Below, piece by piece: positions 25,492-35,000 of a stretch of 64,000 nt of DNA; position 1 is the first letter of the stretch, and each line of letters opens with the position of its first letter. A model generated the notes under the pieces. It did no database searches and was not told where the DNA came from. It worked only from the letters and a program-made list of their open reading frames with translations. Source of the stretch: an uncultured Actinomyces sp. (GTDB lineage Bacteria; Actinomycetota; Actinomycetes; Actinomycetales; Actinomycetaceae); NCBI GenBank assembly GCA_938014245.1, contig CALLSD010000060.1, forward strand, positions 62,001 to 126,000, written 5' to 3'. A program made the translations under genes and the position numbers.

Positions 25492-26469
25492 ATGATCGTT
25501 GACATGAATACGGGGCAGCCGAATTTCTCCGCGACTCCTCAAAACCCTGATCTGCTCAGATGGGTTGGGATTCAAGTCGCAGTTGTCGTGCTTGCCTGGC
25601 TCATTGGCATGATTGTTCGCCGTTTCCTTGCTTCGCGAATGACGATGTCCACTGCCTCAGCAACTTTGACCGGCATGCTTGGTGTGTGGGCTGGACTGCT
25701 CTTTGCCGGCTGGATTTTCTCAAGCTCTGATATGTGGCGCCCGGCCATGATTGCCGTCGCGGCCGTGGTTTCCCTCCTTGTCGTCACTGTCTGCGCTCTC
25801 ATCGTCGCCTATCTGCACCCGCGTCCCGGCCTCGATCCGATCGCTGAGGTTGCCGCGCGAGGCGAATCCGATACGCGCGAATTCAAGTCCAGCGCACGCT
25901 GGAATATGCGTACCCAGCAGCGGGATGATGCGATGGAGACCGTCATTGCCAAGACTGTTGCTGCCTTCATGAATTCCGGTGGCGGAACGCTCCTCATCGG
26001 TGTTGATGATGATGGAAAGCTCATCGGTTTAGGCCCGGACTATGCGACATTGAAGAGTCCTGATGCTGATCGTTTTGAACTGTGGATTCGCGATCTGTGG
26101 GGGCAACGCCTCGGAACTAACGCGGCTGCGCTGCCAAGCGTCGATTTCGCTCCGGCCACGGATCCCCAATAGGGCTACGAGGCTCAGGAAGTCTGCCGCG
26201 TGACCGTTCCTCCCAGCCCGAGGCCTGTGTACCTCCTTGGTCCCAAAGGTAAGGGGGCGCCGGAGCTGTGGGTTCGCGTGGGTAACTCAACGCGGCGCCT
26301 CGAGGTTTCCGACGCGGTTGAGTACATTACTCACCGTTGGCCTTCCAGCGTGCGCACGACCTTGTGGGGGCGTATTCGCATGTTCTTCTTCACTAGGGGA
26401 GGGCGTCGTGAGCGTCCCGCCGCGCTTCCGCGTTTTGTCCAGCGTGTGTTGATGGATTCGGAGGAGTAA
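25492..26469 (+). pseudogene. Membrane-anchored AlbA_2 (Schlafen-type) protein interrupted by an in-frame TAG
   Basis: The first open part (25492-26172) encodes three membrane segments (~24-42, 56-77, 83-107) and then an AlbA_2 domain: ESDTREFKSS, KTVAAFMNSGGGTLLIGVDDDGKLIGL. A TAG at 26170-26172 stops it at ...ATDPQ. The same frame continues for 98 codons without a gap, giving GYEAQEVCRVTVPPSPRPVYL and WVRVGNSTRRLE, the expected rest of the domain. A single base explains the break, so this is a recent nonsense mutation, a programmed read-through or a sequence error. The ATG at 25492 follows AAAGGAAG. A GTG at 26200 could start the second half separately, but no good ribosome site is seen. 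Confidence 0.78.
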
Positions 26470-26489
26470 GACTCCTCGAAGGGCAGCTT

Positions 26490-26519
26490 TAATAAAAACG
26501 TATAGACTATGTTTTATTA
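26490..26519. promoter_or_regulatory. Inverted repeat upstream of the DUF2249 gene (candidate operator/promoter)
   Basis: Perfect 8-bp arms TAATAAAA and TTTTATTA flank a 14-base centre that itself contains ATAG-A-CTAT. It is AT-rich in a GC-rich neighbourhood and lies 55 bases upstream of the DUF2249 start, as expected for a promoter overlapped by an operator. No known regulator box was recognised. Confidence 0.5.
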
Positions 26520-26574
26520 GAAGCCGTTGCTCAGGCGTTAATGACACTCGCCGAGGCCCGACGAGAGGAAACTC

Positions 26575-26919
26575 ATGATCGAACCCAATTCTGACCTGCC
26601 CGAATTTGACCTCCGCGATGTTTCCGCCGAAAAGGCGCAGGAGCCTGCTCAGAACTCCGGTGGATGCGGTTGCGGTTGTAACCACGAGGCTGAGCTGCCG
26701 CGCTTGGATGCGCGTCCCTTCCCGCCTCGCTTGCGTCACCCCGCAATCCTGGGTGCGGTGTCTTCTCTGAATGTTGGCGAGGCGATGGAACTGGTCGCGC
26801 CTCACGTGCCAACGCCCTTGCTCAACCAGATCGACATGATGCTGGAAGGCGAGTTTGCCTACGAGCTGGTCGCCGTCAGCGATGAAGGCGCGATCGTTAA
26901 AATCTCCCGCGTTGGCTGA
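26575..26919 (+). CDS. DUF2249 domain protein with N-terminal cysteine motif
   Basis: Product of 114 residues. A CGCGCNHE cysteine/histidine cluster near residue 31 looks metal-binding. Then comes the DUF2249 core LDARPFPPRLRHPAILGAVSSLNVGEAMELV and HVPTPLLNQIDMMLEGEF. Such domains often accompany nitrogen-oxide or redox responses, but the function is not established. The ATG follows GAGAGGAAA. It is probably a single-gene unit. Confidence 0.82.
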   Translation: MIEPNSDLPEFDLRDVSAEKAQEPAQNSGGCGCGCNHEAELPRLDARPFPPRLRHPAILGAVSSLNVGEAMELVAPHVPTPLLNQIDMMLEGEFAYELVAVSDEGAIVKISRVG

Positions 26920-27051
26920 GCAGAATATATAAACTGTTCGCCCCGATGGCGCGCCTAGGTTCAAGACCGCGGGATTACGCAGAGAGGTGTCGGGGGAGAG
27001 GGATCCTTCAAGACGCTATTCTTGAAGAATAACGTTCACGTGGAGGTCGGA

Positions 27052-28131
27052 ATGCGCAAAACTCTCCCCAACGACATCAAAGAAATCCTCGCAAGCGGGG
27101 ACGTCGAGGCCGTGGCTGAGGCAGTGAAAAACTGCGAGATTGGCGCATACCTGCGGAGCGAATACGGAAAGCCCAAACTCTTGCACCTCCTCTGCTCGCA
27201 AGAGATTGTCGAGTTCTTGGTCGCTCGAGGCGAGGACATCAACTGTCGCAATGAACGCGGACAAACCCCCATTCACTGCCGCGTCAAGCAACGTCGACCC
27301 GATCTGATCCCCGGTCTCATTGCCCTTGGCGGCGATATCAATGCCCGAGATAACACGGACCAAACTCCGTTGTTCGGCGCTGTCGAACGCCTGGACGCGC
27401 CCGAGGTGGAACAGATGATCCAGTGGGGCGCTGACCCCACTCTTGATGCGCATTCAAAGATCTATGGGGACTACACGCTGACGAAGTACGCGCTCAGTTG
27501 GTACAACTTGTTTGATTCCCCCAGAATCTTGCGTATTTTCAAGGTTTTGCGTGCTCATGGTGCACACCCAAGCGGCGAGGAATACAAAGCTCTTCAAGCC
27601 ATGGATAAAGATCGCTGCTCGATCATCGCCCACAACCCTGAAGATGCCAGCAACCCCCGCTTCCAAGAAGCCGCGGAAGCCTTGCGGCAGCTGTGCGAAA
27701 TGTTCGGCGTCGCTCAGCAAGTTGCGCGTCCCGCCCCAAGCGTTGGAGAAAAGCTCGAGCTCGATCCTTCAAAGAGCTGGAAGAAGCTTTCCAACGAACT
27801 TTGGGACTTGCTCGTTCCACTTGATAATCAGGCCGAGACACTCCAAGGCGAAGCCATCAGGATCACGGGCAAGGTTGCCTACGAGGTCTACGACAACGGC
27901 GGCATTAACTGGGAACCGACTTTTAACGCGCTCCTCAAGCAATTCCTCGAGATCATTTCCTCTCAGGTCCCCCTCAGCGCAGACGAGCTTGCGCGCGCCA
28001 CGAAAGCAGTGGGGGACCTTCGCGGTGGAAAATCAACCGAGGCCAGTGACGTCTTACGCGAAGCCGCTGTTCACTGGGTGCTTGCCAATCCTGTCTTACG
28101 CGAAAACACCCTGCCTTTCCTCGGCCGGTAA
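27052..28131 (+). CDS. Ankyrin-repeat protein of unknown function
   Basis: Product of 359 residues with no signal peptide. Residues ~40-140 contain about three ankyrin-type repeats (KPKLLHLLCSQEIVEFLVARGEDINCRNERGQTPIH, GGDINARDNTDQTPLFGAV, APEVEQMIQWGADPTL). The C-terminal ~150 residues (from about 230) are mixed alpha/beta, include WEPTFNALLKQFLE, and match no family I recognise. The ATG at 27052 follows GGAGG. It converges on the DEAD helicase gene with 9 bases between stops. A role in binding a protein partner is likely; anything more is speculation. Confidence 0.75.
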   Translation: MRKTLPNDIKEILASGDVEAVAEAVKNCEIGAYLRSEYGKPKLLHLLCSQEIVEFLVARGEDINCRNERGQTPIHCRVKQRRPDLIPGLIALGGDINARDNTDQTPLFGAVERLDAPEVEQMIQWGADPTLDAHSKIYGDYTLTKYALSWYNLFDSPRILRIFKVLRAHGAHPSGEEYKALQAMDKDRCSIIAHNPEDASNPRFQEAAEALRQLCEMFGVAQQVARPAPSVGEKLELDPSKSWKKLSNELWDLLVPLDNQAETLQGEAIRITGKVAYEVYDNGGINWEPTFNALLKQFLEIISSQVPLSADELARATKAVGDLRGGKSTEASDVLREAAVHWVLANPVLRENTLPFLGR

Positions 28132-28140
28132 ACGCGCGCC

Positions 28141-29748
28141 TTACTCCTCGCTGCCCTTACGACGGCGCACCCGCTTACGCGGTGCAGGCGAGTGCTCACC
28201 ACGACCACGGCCCTTCGTACCGCGGTCGGAGCGCCCCTGCTTTCCAGGATTCATCGTCTGATCGCCATCCTTACGGTCGCGGCGCCTACTTCGGCTACCC
28301 TCGCCAGAGCGGGAGGACGTGCGAGCACCTGAGCGGCCTCGGCCTCGTCCACGGCGGGAAGGAGCGCCCAAATCCTCAAGCTTTTCCGCGCCAAGTCCCT
28401 CGCGCGTACGCTTCGCACGAGGCAGGCGCCCGGTAACGTCCTCGGGAATATCCAAGTCCGTGTACAGGTGCGGCGAGGTGTGGTAAGTCTCCAGAGGGTC
28501 GGGAACGCCCAAGCCCAGTGCCTTCGAAATCAATGACCAGCGCGGGACATCGTCCCAATCCACGAAGGTCACGGCTGTGCCAGAATTCCCCGCGCGACCG
28601 GTGCGACCAATGCGGTGGATGTAGACCTTCTCGTCTTCGGGGCACTGGTAGTTGATGACGTGGGTGACATCGTCAACGTCGATGCCGCGCGCGGCAACAT
28701 CCGTCGCGACCAAAACGTCGACCTTGCCATTACGGAAAGCACGCAGAGCCTGCTCACGCGCACCCTGGCCCAAGTCCCCGTGGAGGGCCGCAACGGCAAA
28801 ACCGCGCTCGCTGAGCTCGTCAGCAACGCGCGCAGCCGCACGCTTGGTTCGGCAGAAAATCACGGCGCGACCGCGGCCTCGTGCCTGCAAGATACGCGCA
28901 ACGATCTCGGTCTTGTTCATGGCATGAGCGCGGTAGATGACCTGCTGGACCGTGTTGACGGTCTGTCCCTGATCGTCAGGATCTTGCGCGCGGATGTGGG
29001 TCGGCTGGGTCATGAACTTGCGAGCCAGCGTGATCACCGGGCCGGGCATAGTTGCCGAGAAAAGCATCATGTGGCGGTCCGCGGGAATGCGCGAAAGCAA
29101 GGTCTCTACGTCGGGGAGGAAGCCCAAGTCAAGCATCTCGTCGGCCTCATCAAGGACAACGTTTTCCACGCCGTTGAGGTGCAGCACACCTTGACGGAGC
29201 AAATCGATCAAGCGCCCGGGGGTACCGACGACGATATCCGCGCCTCGCTTGAGTGCGTCAATCTGAGGTTCGAACGCGACGCCGCCGTAGATGTCAACGA
29301 TGCGCGTCGACAGGTGCGAGGCGGCTGCCCGGAGGTCCTCGGCCACCTGCTTGGTGAGCTCGCGGGTCGGCAAAATGATGAGTGCCTGCGGCATATTCGG
29401 GTTGAGAAGGTCCTCGTAGCCCTCTTCATCCGGGGCGATGACGTCTTCCAGCACAGGGATGCCGAATCCCAGAGTCTTACCGGTACCCGTCTTGGCTTGA
29501 CCAATGATGTCGTGGCGATCCAGTGCGACGGGAAGAGTCAGGGCTTGGATCGGGAAGGGGTGGGTGATGCCGCGTTCTTCGAGCGCGTCAACGATGGGGT
29601 CACTGACCCCGAAATCAGCGAAAGATTTCGCTTCGAAAGTTTCATTTCCCAAGTTTGTAATGTCGGGGGTGGTCTCTTCTTCAGTGGAAGGGGCAGCAAT
29701 CGCGCCAAGACGAACAACGCCGGCGGAGTACTCAGAAGGTGAAGTCAC
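28141..29748 (-). CDS. DEAD-box ATP-dependent RNA helicase
   Basis: RNA helicase of about 535 residues. The motifs are complete: Q motif (FPIQALTLP), AKTGTGKT, PTRELTKQV, GTPGRLIDLL, DEADEMLD, SATMP, VATDVAARGIDVDDV and HRIGRTGRAG. The C-terminal ~90 residues are an Arg/Gly/Ser-rich basic tail for RNA binding. The open frame reaches 30456, but the extra residues overlap the divergent ferritin-like gene. The GTG at 29748 follows AGGACAGG and is preferred; an ATG at 29865 is an alternative without a good ribosome site. Its neighbours match the mycobacterial rhlE locus. Confidence 0.92.
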   Translation of the reverse strand: MTSPSEYSAGVVRLGAIAAPSTEEETTPDITNLGNETFEAKSFADFGVSDPIVDALEERGITHPFPIQALTLPVALDRHDIIGQAKTGTGKTLGFGIPVLEDVIAPDEEGYEDLLNPNMPQALIILPTRELTKQVAEDLRAAASHLSTRIVDIYGGVAFEPQIDALKRGADIVVGTPGRLIDLLRQGVLHLNGVENVVLDEADEMLDLGFLPDVETLLSRIPADRHMMLFSATMPGPVITLARKFMTQPTHIRAQDPDDQGQTVNTVQQVIYRAHAMNKTEIVARILQARGRGRAVIFCRTKRAAARVADELSERGFAVAALHGDLGQGAREQALRAFRNGKVDVLVATDVAARGIDVDDVTHVINYQCPEDEKVYIHRIGRTGRAGNSGTAVTFVDWDDVPRWSLISKALGLGVPDPLETYHTSPHLYTDLDIPEDVTGRLPRAKRTREGLGAEKLEDLGAPSRRGRGRGRSGARTSSRSGEGSRSRRRDRKDGDQTMNPGKQGRSDRGTKGRGRGEHSPAPRKRVRRRKGSEE

Positions 29749-29931
29749 AATCAACCTGTCCTGGGGAAAAACCCCGTTGAGAATTGCAGCCGATCGCGGT
29801 CTTCTTGTGGGCACTTGCCCGGGAAACTTTTCTCGCGTGCGATCGGTCAGCACTGTCTTTTTCATTGTACGAGGTTGACAAGGTTTGTCCGAAGAGGAAC
29901 CCGTCACGTTTGCGTGATGTAGTGTTATGCC

Positions 29932-30555
29932 ATGGAACGCACCTATGAACCTGTGGCGGACAGCGACGCGGAAGTCGTCGGTCTGATCGCGTATTCGATT
30001 TTGGCTGCAATGACTCGCCTGGCAAAGGATAGTGACCAGGCTCCGACCTTCGAAGCGAAGGTGGAACACGCACGTATGGCGACGCGTGTTTTCGAGACTT
30101 TTACTCAGGTTGAGACGTGGTGTACTCACCGTGGAATGGATTTGTCTACGTATGCGCGAGCCTACGACGGGCTCTATGACGACCTCGATGCCCGCACGCG
30201 CCCGAAGACATGGCATGAGCGTTCCATTAAAACCTATGTGACCTTGGGGGTCCTTGGTGGTTTCCTGCGTGAGATCGCTTCGCGAAAGAATCTTTTCCCC
30301 GGAGCGAATTGGGATCTTGAGCAGGGGGAGTGGGTGCGCGAGAACCTTGCCCCCATTTTCGAGGCCGACGAGCAGCTTGCGGCGAGGCTGTCCTTGTGGG
30401 CGCGCCGAGTTGCCGGAGAAGTTTTGGGTTTGGTGCGTTCGACGATGTTTATGCACCCGGACCTATCGCTGTCACCCGAAGACTCAGACACCATTGCTGA
30501 AGTGCTGAGCAGTGAACATGCTGAACGAATGAAGGAAATCCACCTGCGTGCCTAG
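29932..30555 (+). CDS. Ferritin-like fold-containing protein
   Basis: All-helical protein of 207 residues (DAEVVGLIAYSILAAMTRLA..., FEAKVEHARMATRVFETF, WHERSIKTYVTLGVLGGFLREIAS) of the actinobacterial ferritin-like group encoded beside rhlE and DUF3107. A Glu/His pattern fits a possible di-metal site (E and H in EAKVEHA), but the full ligand set is not assured. It is divergent from the DEAD helicase, with both starts about 180 bases apart. Confidence 0.72.
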   Translation: MERTYEPVADSDAEVVGLIAYSILAAMTRLAKDSDQAPTFEAKVEHARMATRVFETFTQVETWCTHRGMDLSTYARAYDGLYDDLDARTRPKTWHERSIKTYVTLGVLGGFLREIASRKNLFPGANWDLEQGEWVRENLAPIFEADEQLAARLSLWARRVAGEVLGLVRSTMFMHPDLSLSPEDSDTIAEVLSSEHAERMKEIHLRA

Positions 30556-30595
30556 GGCAACAGGTGGACTTGTGAAGAAATAAACGCGCGGCTTC

Positions 30596-30820
30596 TCAGT
30601 GAATGGCGAAGCCGACGCGGTGGCTCTGCTGCGCCGTGACGCGCACGAAGGAAATTGCCTGCGCGGGGATGAGTGTCTTCTCTCCCTTAGTGTCGGTCAG
30701 GAGTAGCGGCGTTTGAGCGCGGAGGGCTTCACTCACTTGAGCGAAGAGCTCGTCTTCACTGAGGTTTACCTCCAGGTCGAGCTCGCGCGGACTTGCATTG
30801 ATACCGATCGTAATGTTCAC
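30596..30820 (-). CDS. DUF3107 small protein
   Basis: A 74-residue protein beginning MNITIGINASPRELDLEVNL, typical of DUF3107 (mycobacterial TB9.4-like). The function is unknown; the gene is conserved next to the ferritin-like protein and rhlE across Actinobacteria. Start codon GTG with GGGAG upstream. It converges on the ferritin-like gene. Confidence 0.88.
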   Translation of the reverse strand: MNITIGINASPRELDLEVNLSEDELFAQVSEALRAQTPLLLTDTKGEKTLIPAQAISFVRVTAQQSHRVGFAIH

Positions 30821-31078
30821 TGCGACTCCCAGATGTTATGGATCGAATGGTCTTCTGTGTCCTCATAGTACGTGCAGGTGGGGGAGAGGGCCTGCTATTT
30901 CTGCAAGAGCGTAATTGTGGGGTCGGTCGAAGCGTTGTCGCGGTTTAGTATCTAAGTGGTTAGTATGTGGGGTTGTGTTGAAAATAGTGCGAGAAGCGGC
31001 AGCTATCGGTTTGTATTGACGAGTTGTTTTGTGTTCTGGCGGTAAAGCTTAAAGTTGAATCTACTCGAAAGGTGAACG

Positions 31079-31864
31079 ATGTCTTTTCCTCCTTATCCGC
31101 AGGAAATGCCCGTTGAGGGGGTTTATTCGACTGTTCCTCCTCAAGGACAATTTGGAGTAGCACCTGTAGTTAAACCCTTATCTCCCCTTGCTATCACCGC
31201 ACTCGTGTTGGGAATTATTTCTCTTCTCCTGTTCTGGGTTCCGGCTCTTAAATATCTGATTTTAATTCTGGCCCTTATTGCTACAGTCGTTGCGATTCTC
31301 GCTGTCGTTCAGACACGCCCGGATGCGACTCACCGCGGCTCCAGTATGGCAATTGCTTCACTGGTGATTTCGACTCTCACTATTGCTGCTGTTTTGGGAG
31401 GCCAAGCTATGTATTCGAAGGCTAATGGTGAGGCCGCTGGGACATCTTCTGTATCGCCGCAAGCTTCCAAAGCTGGTGCGACCTCGGATGTTGTTCAGCT
31501 GGAGAACGGTAAGGTCACGATTGAGGTGAAGAAGGTCGAGGAGTCGGTAGATGATCGGGAAGGTCAGCCAACGGTCGCTGTGACATTAAAGATCACAAAT
31601 AATGACACAAGTAGTTTGAATCCTTTTGCATACTATGTTGAGGTATCCCAAAACAAGGCTGCGCTCGATAGTGCAATTTATTCCGATGATCTAATGCCTG
31701 AAGGATACGAGCCTTTCGCGGACTTGGAAGAGGTCCCAGCTGGTAAAAGCATGACCCTTGTGGAAGGGTATGTTCTTCGCGATGCAGCTGCTCCAGTTAC
31801 GCTGATGATTGACAGCACTATCTCTTCAACAAAGGCATTCAAAAAGGAATATTCACTTCAGTAA
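31079..31864 (+). CDS. DUF4190/DUF5067 membrane-anchored exported protein
   Basis: Product of 261 residues: a Pro-rich cytoplasmic start, two or three hydrophobic segments between ~35 and 110 (LAITALVLGIISLLLFW; LILALIATVVAILAVV; MAIASLVISTLTIAAVLGG), then an extracellular beta-rich domain of the DUF5067 kind (VTIEVKKVEESVDDREGQPTVAVTLKITNNDTSS). Probably displayed on the cell surface with an unknown ligand. Start ATG after AAAGGTG. Followed by a strong terminator. Confidence 0.75.
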   Translation: MSFPPYPQEMPVEGVYSTVPPQGQFGVAPVVKPLSPLAITALVLGIISLLLFWVPALKYLILILALIATVVAILAVVQTRPDATHRGSSMAIASLVISTLTIAAVLGGQAMYSKANGEAAGTSSVSPQASKAGATSDVVQLENGKVTIEVKKVEESVDDREGQPTVAVTLKITNNDTSSLNPFAYYVEVSQNKAALDSAIYSDDLMPEGYEPFADLEEVPAGKSMTLVEGYVLRDAAAPVTLMIDSTISSTKAFKKEYSLQ

Positions 31865-31897
31865 AGGGTAAGCCCTCACTTTGAGTATGACTGCCAG

Positions 31898-31937
31898 AAT
31901 GTGCCCCCGAAGCTTCCGCTTCGGGGGCACATTTTTC
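31898..31937 (+). terminator. Rho-independent terminator after the DUF5067 gene
   Basis: A perfect 16-bp stem (31898-31913 with 31918-31933) with loop TTCC, continuing into a T-run. Confidence 0.92.
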
Positions 31938-32000
31938 TCAATCTCGACGTGAAGCCAAAAGTTGGCTCCAAATGCACATGGCCTCTGTCAGAATCACTAT

Positions 32001-35000
32001 ATGGGTAACAAACAGGTACGGATAGAGATTGGCTCGGGATTTTCCGGCCTTCCTCACCTCGATGATCATCAGCGTGCACTCCTCCAACGCATGATGAGCT
32101 CCGACGCTGTACTTCGCGGTGCTCCTGGAAGCGGAAAGACCACACTCCTGCTCAGCGCAGTCGCAGAGCTCGTTCGACAGGGACGCAGCTTCCTTGTGCT
32201 TACTCCTGACCGTTCGCGGGCCGATGCACTGACGCCAGCTGTCCAAAGTATGGCTCCCGATGCTGTTCGTCCTGTACGCACGCCCACAGCTTGGGCGTAT
32301 TCGATTGTTTCTCAGTGGCGCAATACGCGTGACGAACCTCTGGGGGACGTTGAACTGCTCACCGGTGCAAGCATCGATCGTCTGATCGCGCAGCTTCTTG
32401 AGACAACGACCCTCAACTGGCCGGAAGATCTCTCGCAAACTATTCAAACGCTACCCGCTTTTAAGATGGAGCTGCGCTATCTCATTGATCTTGCTGCCGA
32501 GGCAGGGCTTGCCCCCGACAGCCTTGCAGAACTTGCAAACATCCATTCAATCCCGCAATGGGAGGCCGTCGCATTCCTCCTGCGCAAATGGCAAGAGATC
32601 CCCGAACTTGCAGTGGAATACCGTGGAACAATGCAAGCTCACGGCGCTGCCCTTGGTCGCAGTGCAGCGCGACTGCTTTCGCGCTGGGATCAAGACATTG
32701 AGACTTTGCGGCTCCGCAGTGAAACACCACTACCGCAGTGCATCCTCATTGATGATCTGCAGGATTGCACGCCTTCGCTTCTTCCACTGCTTCAAAGCGC
32801 GCGCCAACACGGCACCCAGATCATTGCTTTTTCCAATCCGGACGTATCCGTGACCGCGTATAAGCGCGGTTACGCGAACCTCGACCTTGATCTCGCAAAA
32901 GTCTTAGGCGTCGATATTGACGATTGCGGCGGAAGCTATCATTCAACTCCGCGACTGCATGAACTGAATCGCCAGATCAGTTCGCATATCACCCAATCCG
33001 GTCCAATTTCTCGGCGTTTGGCCCCATTCCTCGGAGGAACAACAGATACAGAAACCCCGGTACGAATCCACTCCTGTGCAAGCTCAGCACAGATGGGTGC
33101 GGCAATCGGCTACGCCTTGCGATCCCACCATCTTCACGACGATATTCCCTGGTCCCGCCAACTTGTTCTTGTCCGCTCTCAGTCCCTCATTCAACAGGCG
33201 CGAAGGGCTCTCAAGCGGAGCTATATTCCCCTCGCCGGAGGACAACAAGCCTTCGACTTTGCCGCCAACTCAATGACATCGGCACTACTGACATCGCTGA
33301 TTCCGCACAGTGACAGCGCAGCCCAGCTCATCGACCTGTGGCTTCGCTCCGACCTTATTTCAATCGATACGCTTCACGTCAGATCAGCAATTCAGAACTA
33401 CGTGTGGGCGCACAGTGAAACTGTCCGCGACGGAGTCCTCTCACAGCATTTAACAACAGACATGCTTTCTCGGATCCTCGCGGATTCCGATTCTCTGCCA
33501 CACCATGTCGAAACAGAACTACGCAAACTACTTACGGCCTCGTCCCTGTGGAAAGAAAGCCCAGGACTGAGCGCAGAAGAAGGCCTATGGAAGGCCTGGG
33601 AGACGGCAGATGTCGCCCAAGCCCTGAGCGATCGAGCACTCGCTCAAGACGCCGATTCCGACTATTACGACGACATCCTCGACGCGGTGATTGCGCTTTT
33701 CCGCGTCGCAGACATCTGGCAGCAGCGCAATCCTCAAGGAAACGCCGCAGACTTCGCAGCCGAGCTGCTCCAATCGGACGTTCCCATCGACACAATCGCG
33801 CGAACAGCACTTCGCCGTGAAGGTGTTCACGTGCTGACCCCAGAACAAGCAATGGGGAAACACTGGGACACCGTTGCGATCTACGGACTCCAAGATGGCT
33901 CATGGCCGGATCTACGCCTCGGGCACCGGCTGTTGCGGGGCGACCTCCTCACGGACATTCTCCGCCTCGATTCTGCCGAAAACGAAAGCACTCCCAGCGA
34001 AACAACACCTCTTCTTGACGATCCACGCATTCAACGTCGAACCATCCTGGACAATGAACTGCGCCGCTTGCTTGCCGCAACATCAAGAGCAACGCGCTTC
34101 CTCCACATCGGCGTCGTCTCGAATGAGGACCAAGCTCCTTCACAATTCGTCGAGCTCATCGCGAAGGCAAGTGGAATCGAGATCCCTGAAGAAGGATTCA
34201 CACCAGAAGAAGTACCCCCATCTTTGGATCTATCAGGTCATGTTGCGCGGCTGCGATTCCTTGCAACTCAAGAAGACGACCAAACTCGTGAACTCGCGGC
34301 CAATCTTCTTGCTCTACTCGCCCAGCGCGGCGTTCACAGCGCTCAGCCGGACAAATGGATCGGCGCAGGGGGAATCAGCTCCGATAGCGCAATTTACGGA
34401 CAACAGAACGTCTCCATCAGCCCCTCCAGCTTCGACACTGCGCGTGCGTGTATTTTGCGTTGGTTCTTCTCGGCAAACAGTGGCTCATCTGTGCCCACAC
34501 AAAGCGCTGCCGATGGGACACTCATCCACAGCCTCGCCGAGCGGTTCCCGCACGGACCAAAACAAGCCGTTGTCAAGGCTCTCGAAGAAGAAATCCAAGC
34601 GATGGATCTGGACGAAGAACCTGCAGCAACCAAGATTCATCTCAACCATCTCCGTGACATGGCTTCGGCGCTAGGGGAGTACCTAGAAGGTGCTACAGGC
34701 GAAGTACGCGTCGAAGTCCCCTTCGACGTTCCCGTATCAAGCGTGAACATTCGTGGCCGGATGGACCGATTAGAGGTCAGCGGTGAAGGCGCGCGGATCA
34801 TCGACTTCAAGACCGGGAAAAAGGGTGCAAAAGGCAAAATTAAAACCGATCCCGACCACCCGCAATTGGCTCTGTATCAATTGGCTGCAGAAGAACTCGG
34901 CTACACGATCATCGATGCTGAACTGAAATACCTCGGATACGGAGATGTTCGGACAATCCTCCAAGAGCCACTCGATGACGACAGTAAAAATGACTGGATC

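Noticed and set aside
26920..27051. GGTTCAAGACC stretch as a tRNA T-arm
   Set aside because: No acceptor stem, anticodon arm or conserved tRNA bases could be arranged around it.
29749..30456. N-terminal extension of the DEAD-box helicase frame
   Set aside because: It overlaps the ferritin-like gene on the other strand, lacks family similarity and has a better internal GTG start at 29748.
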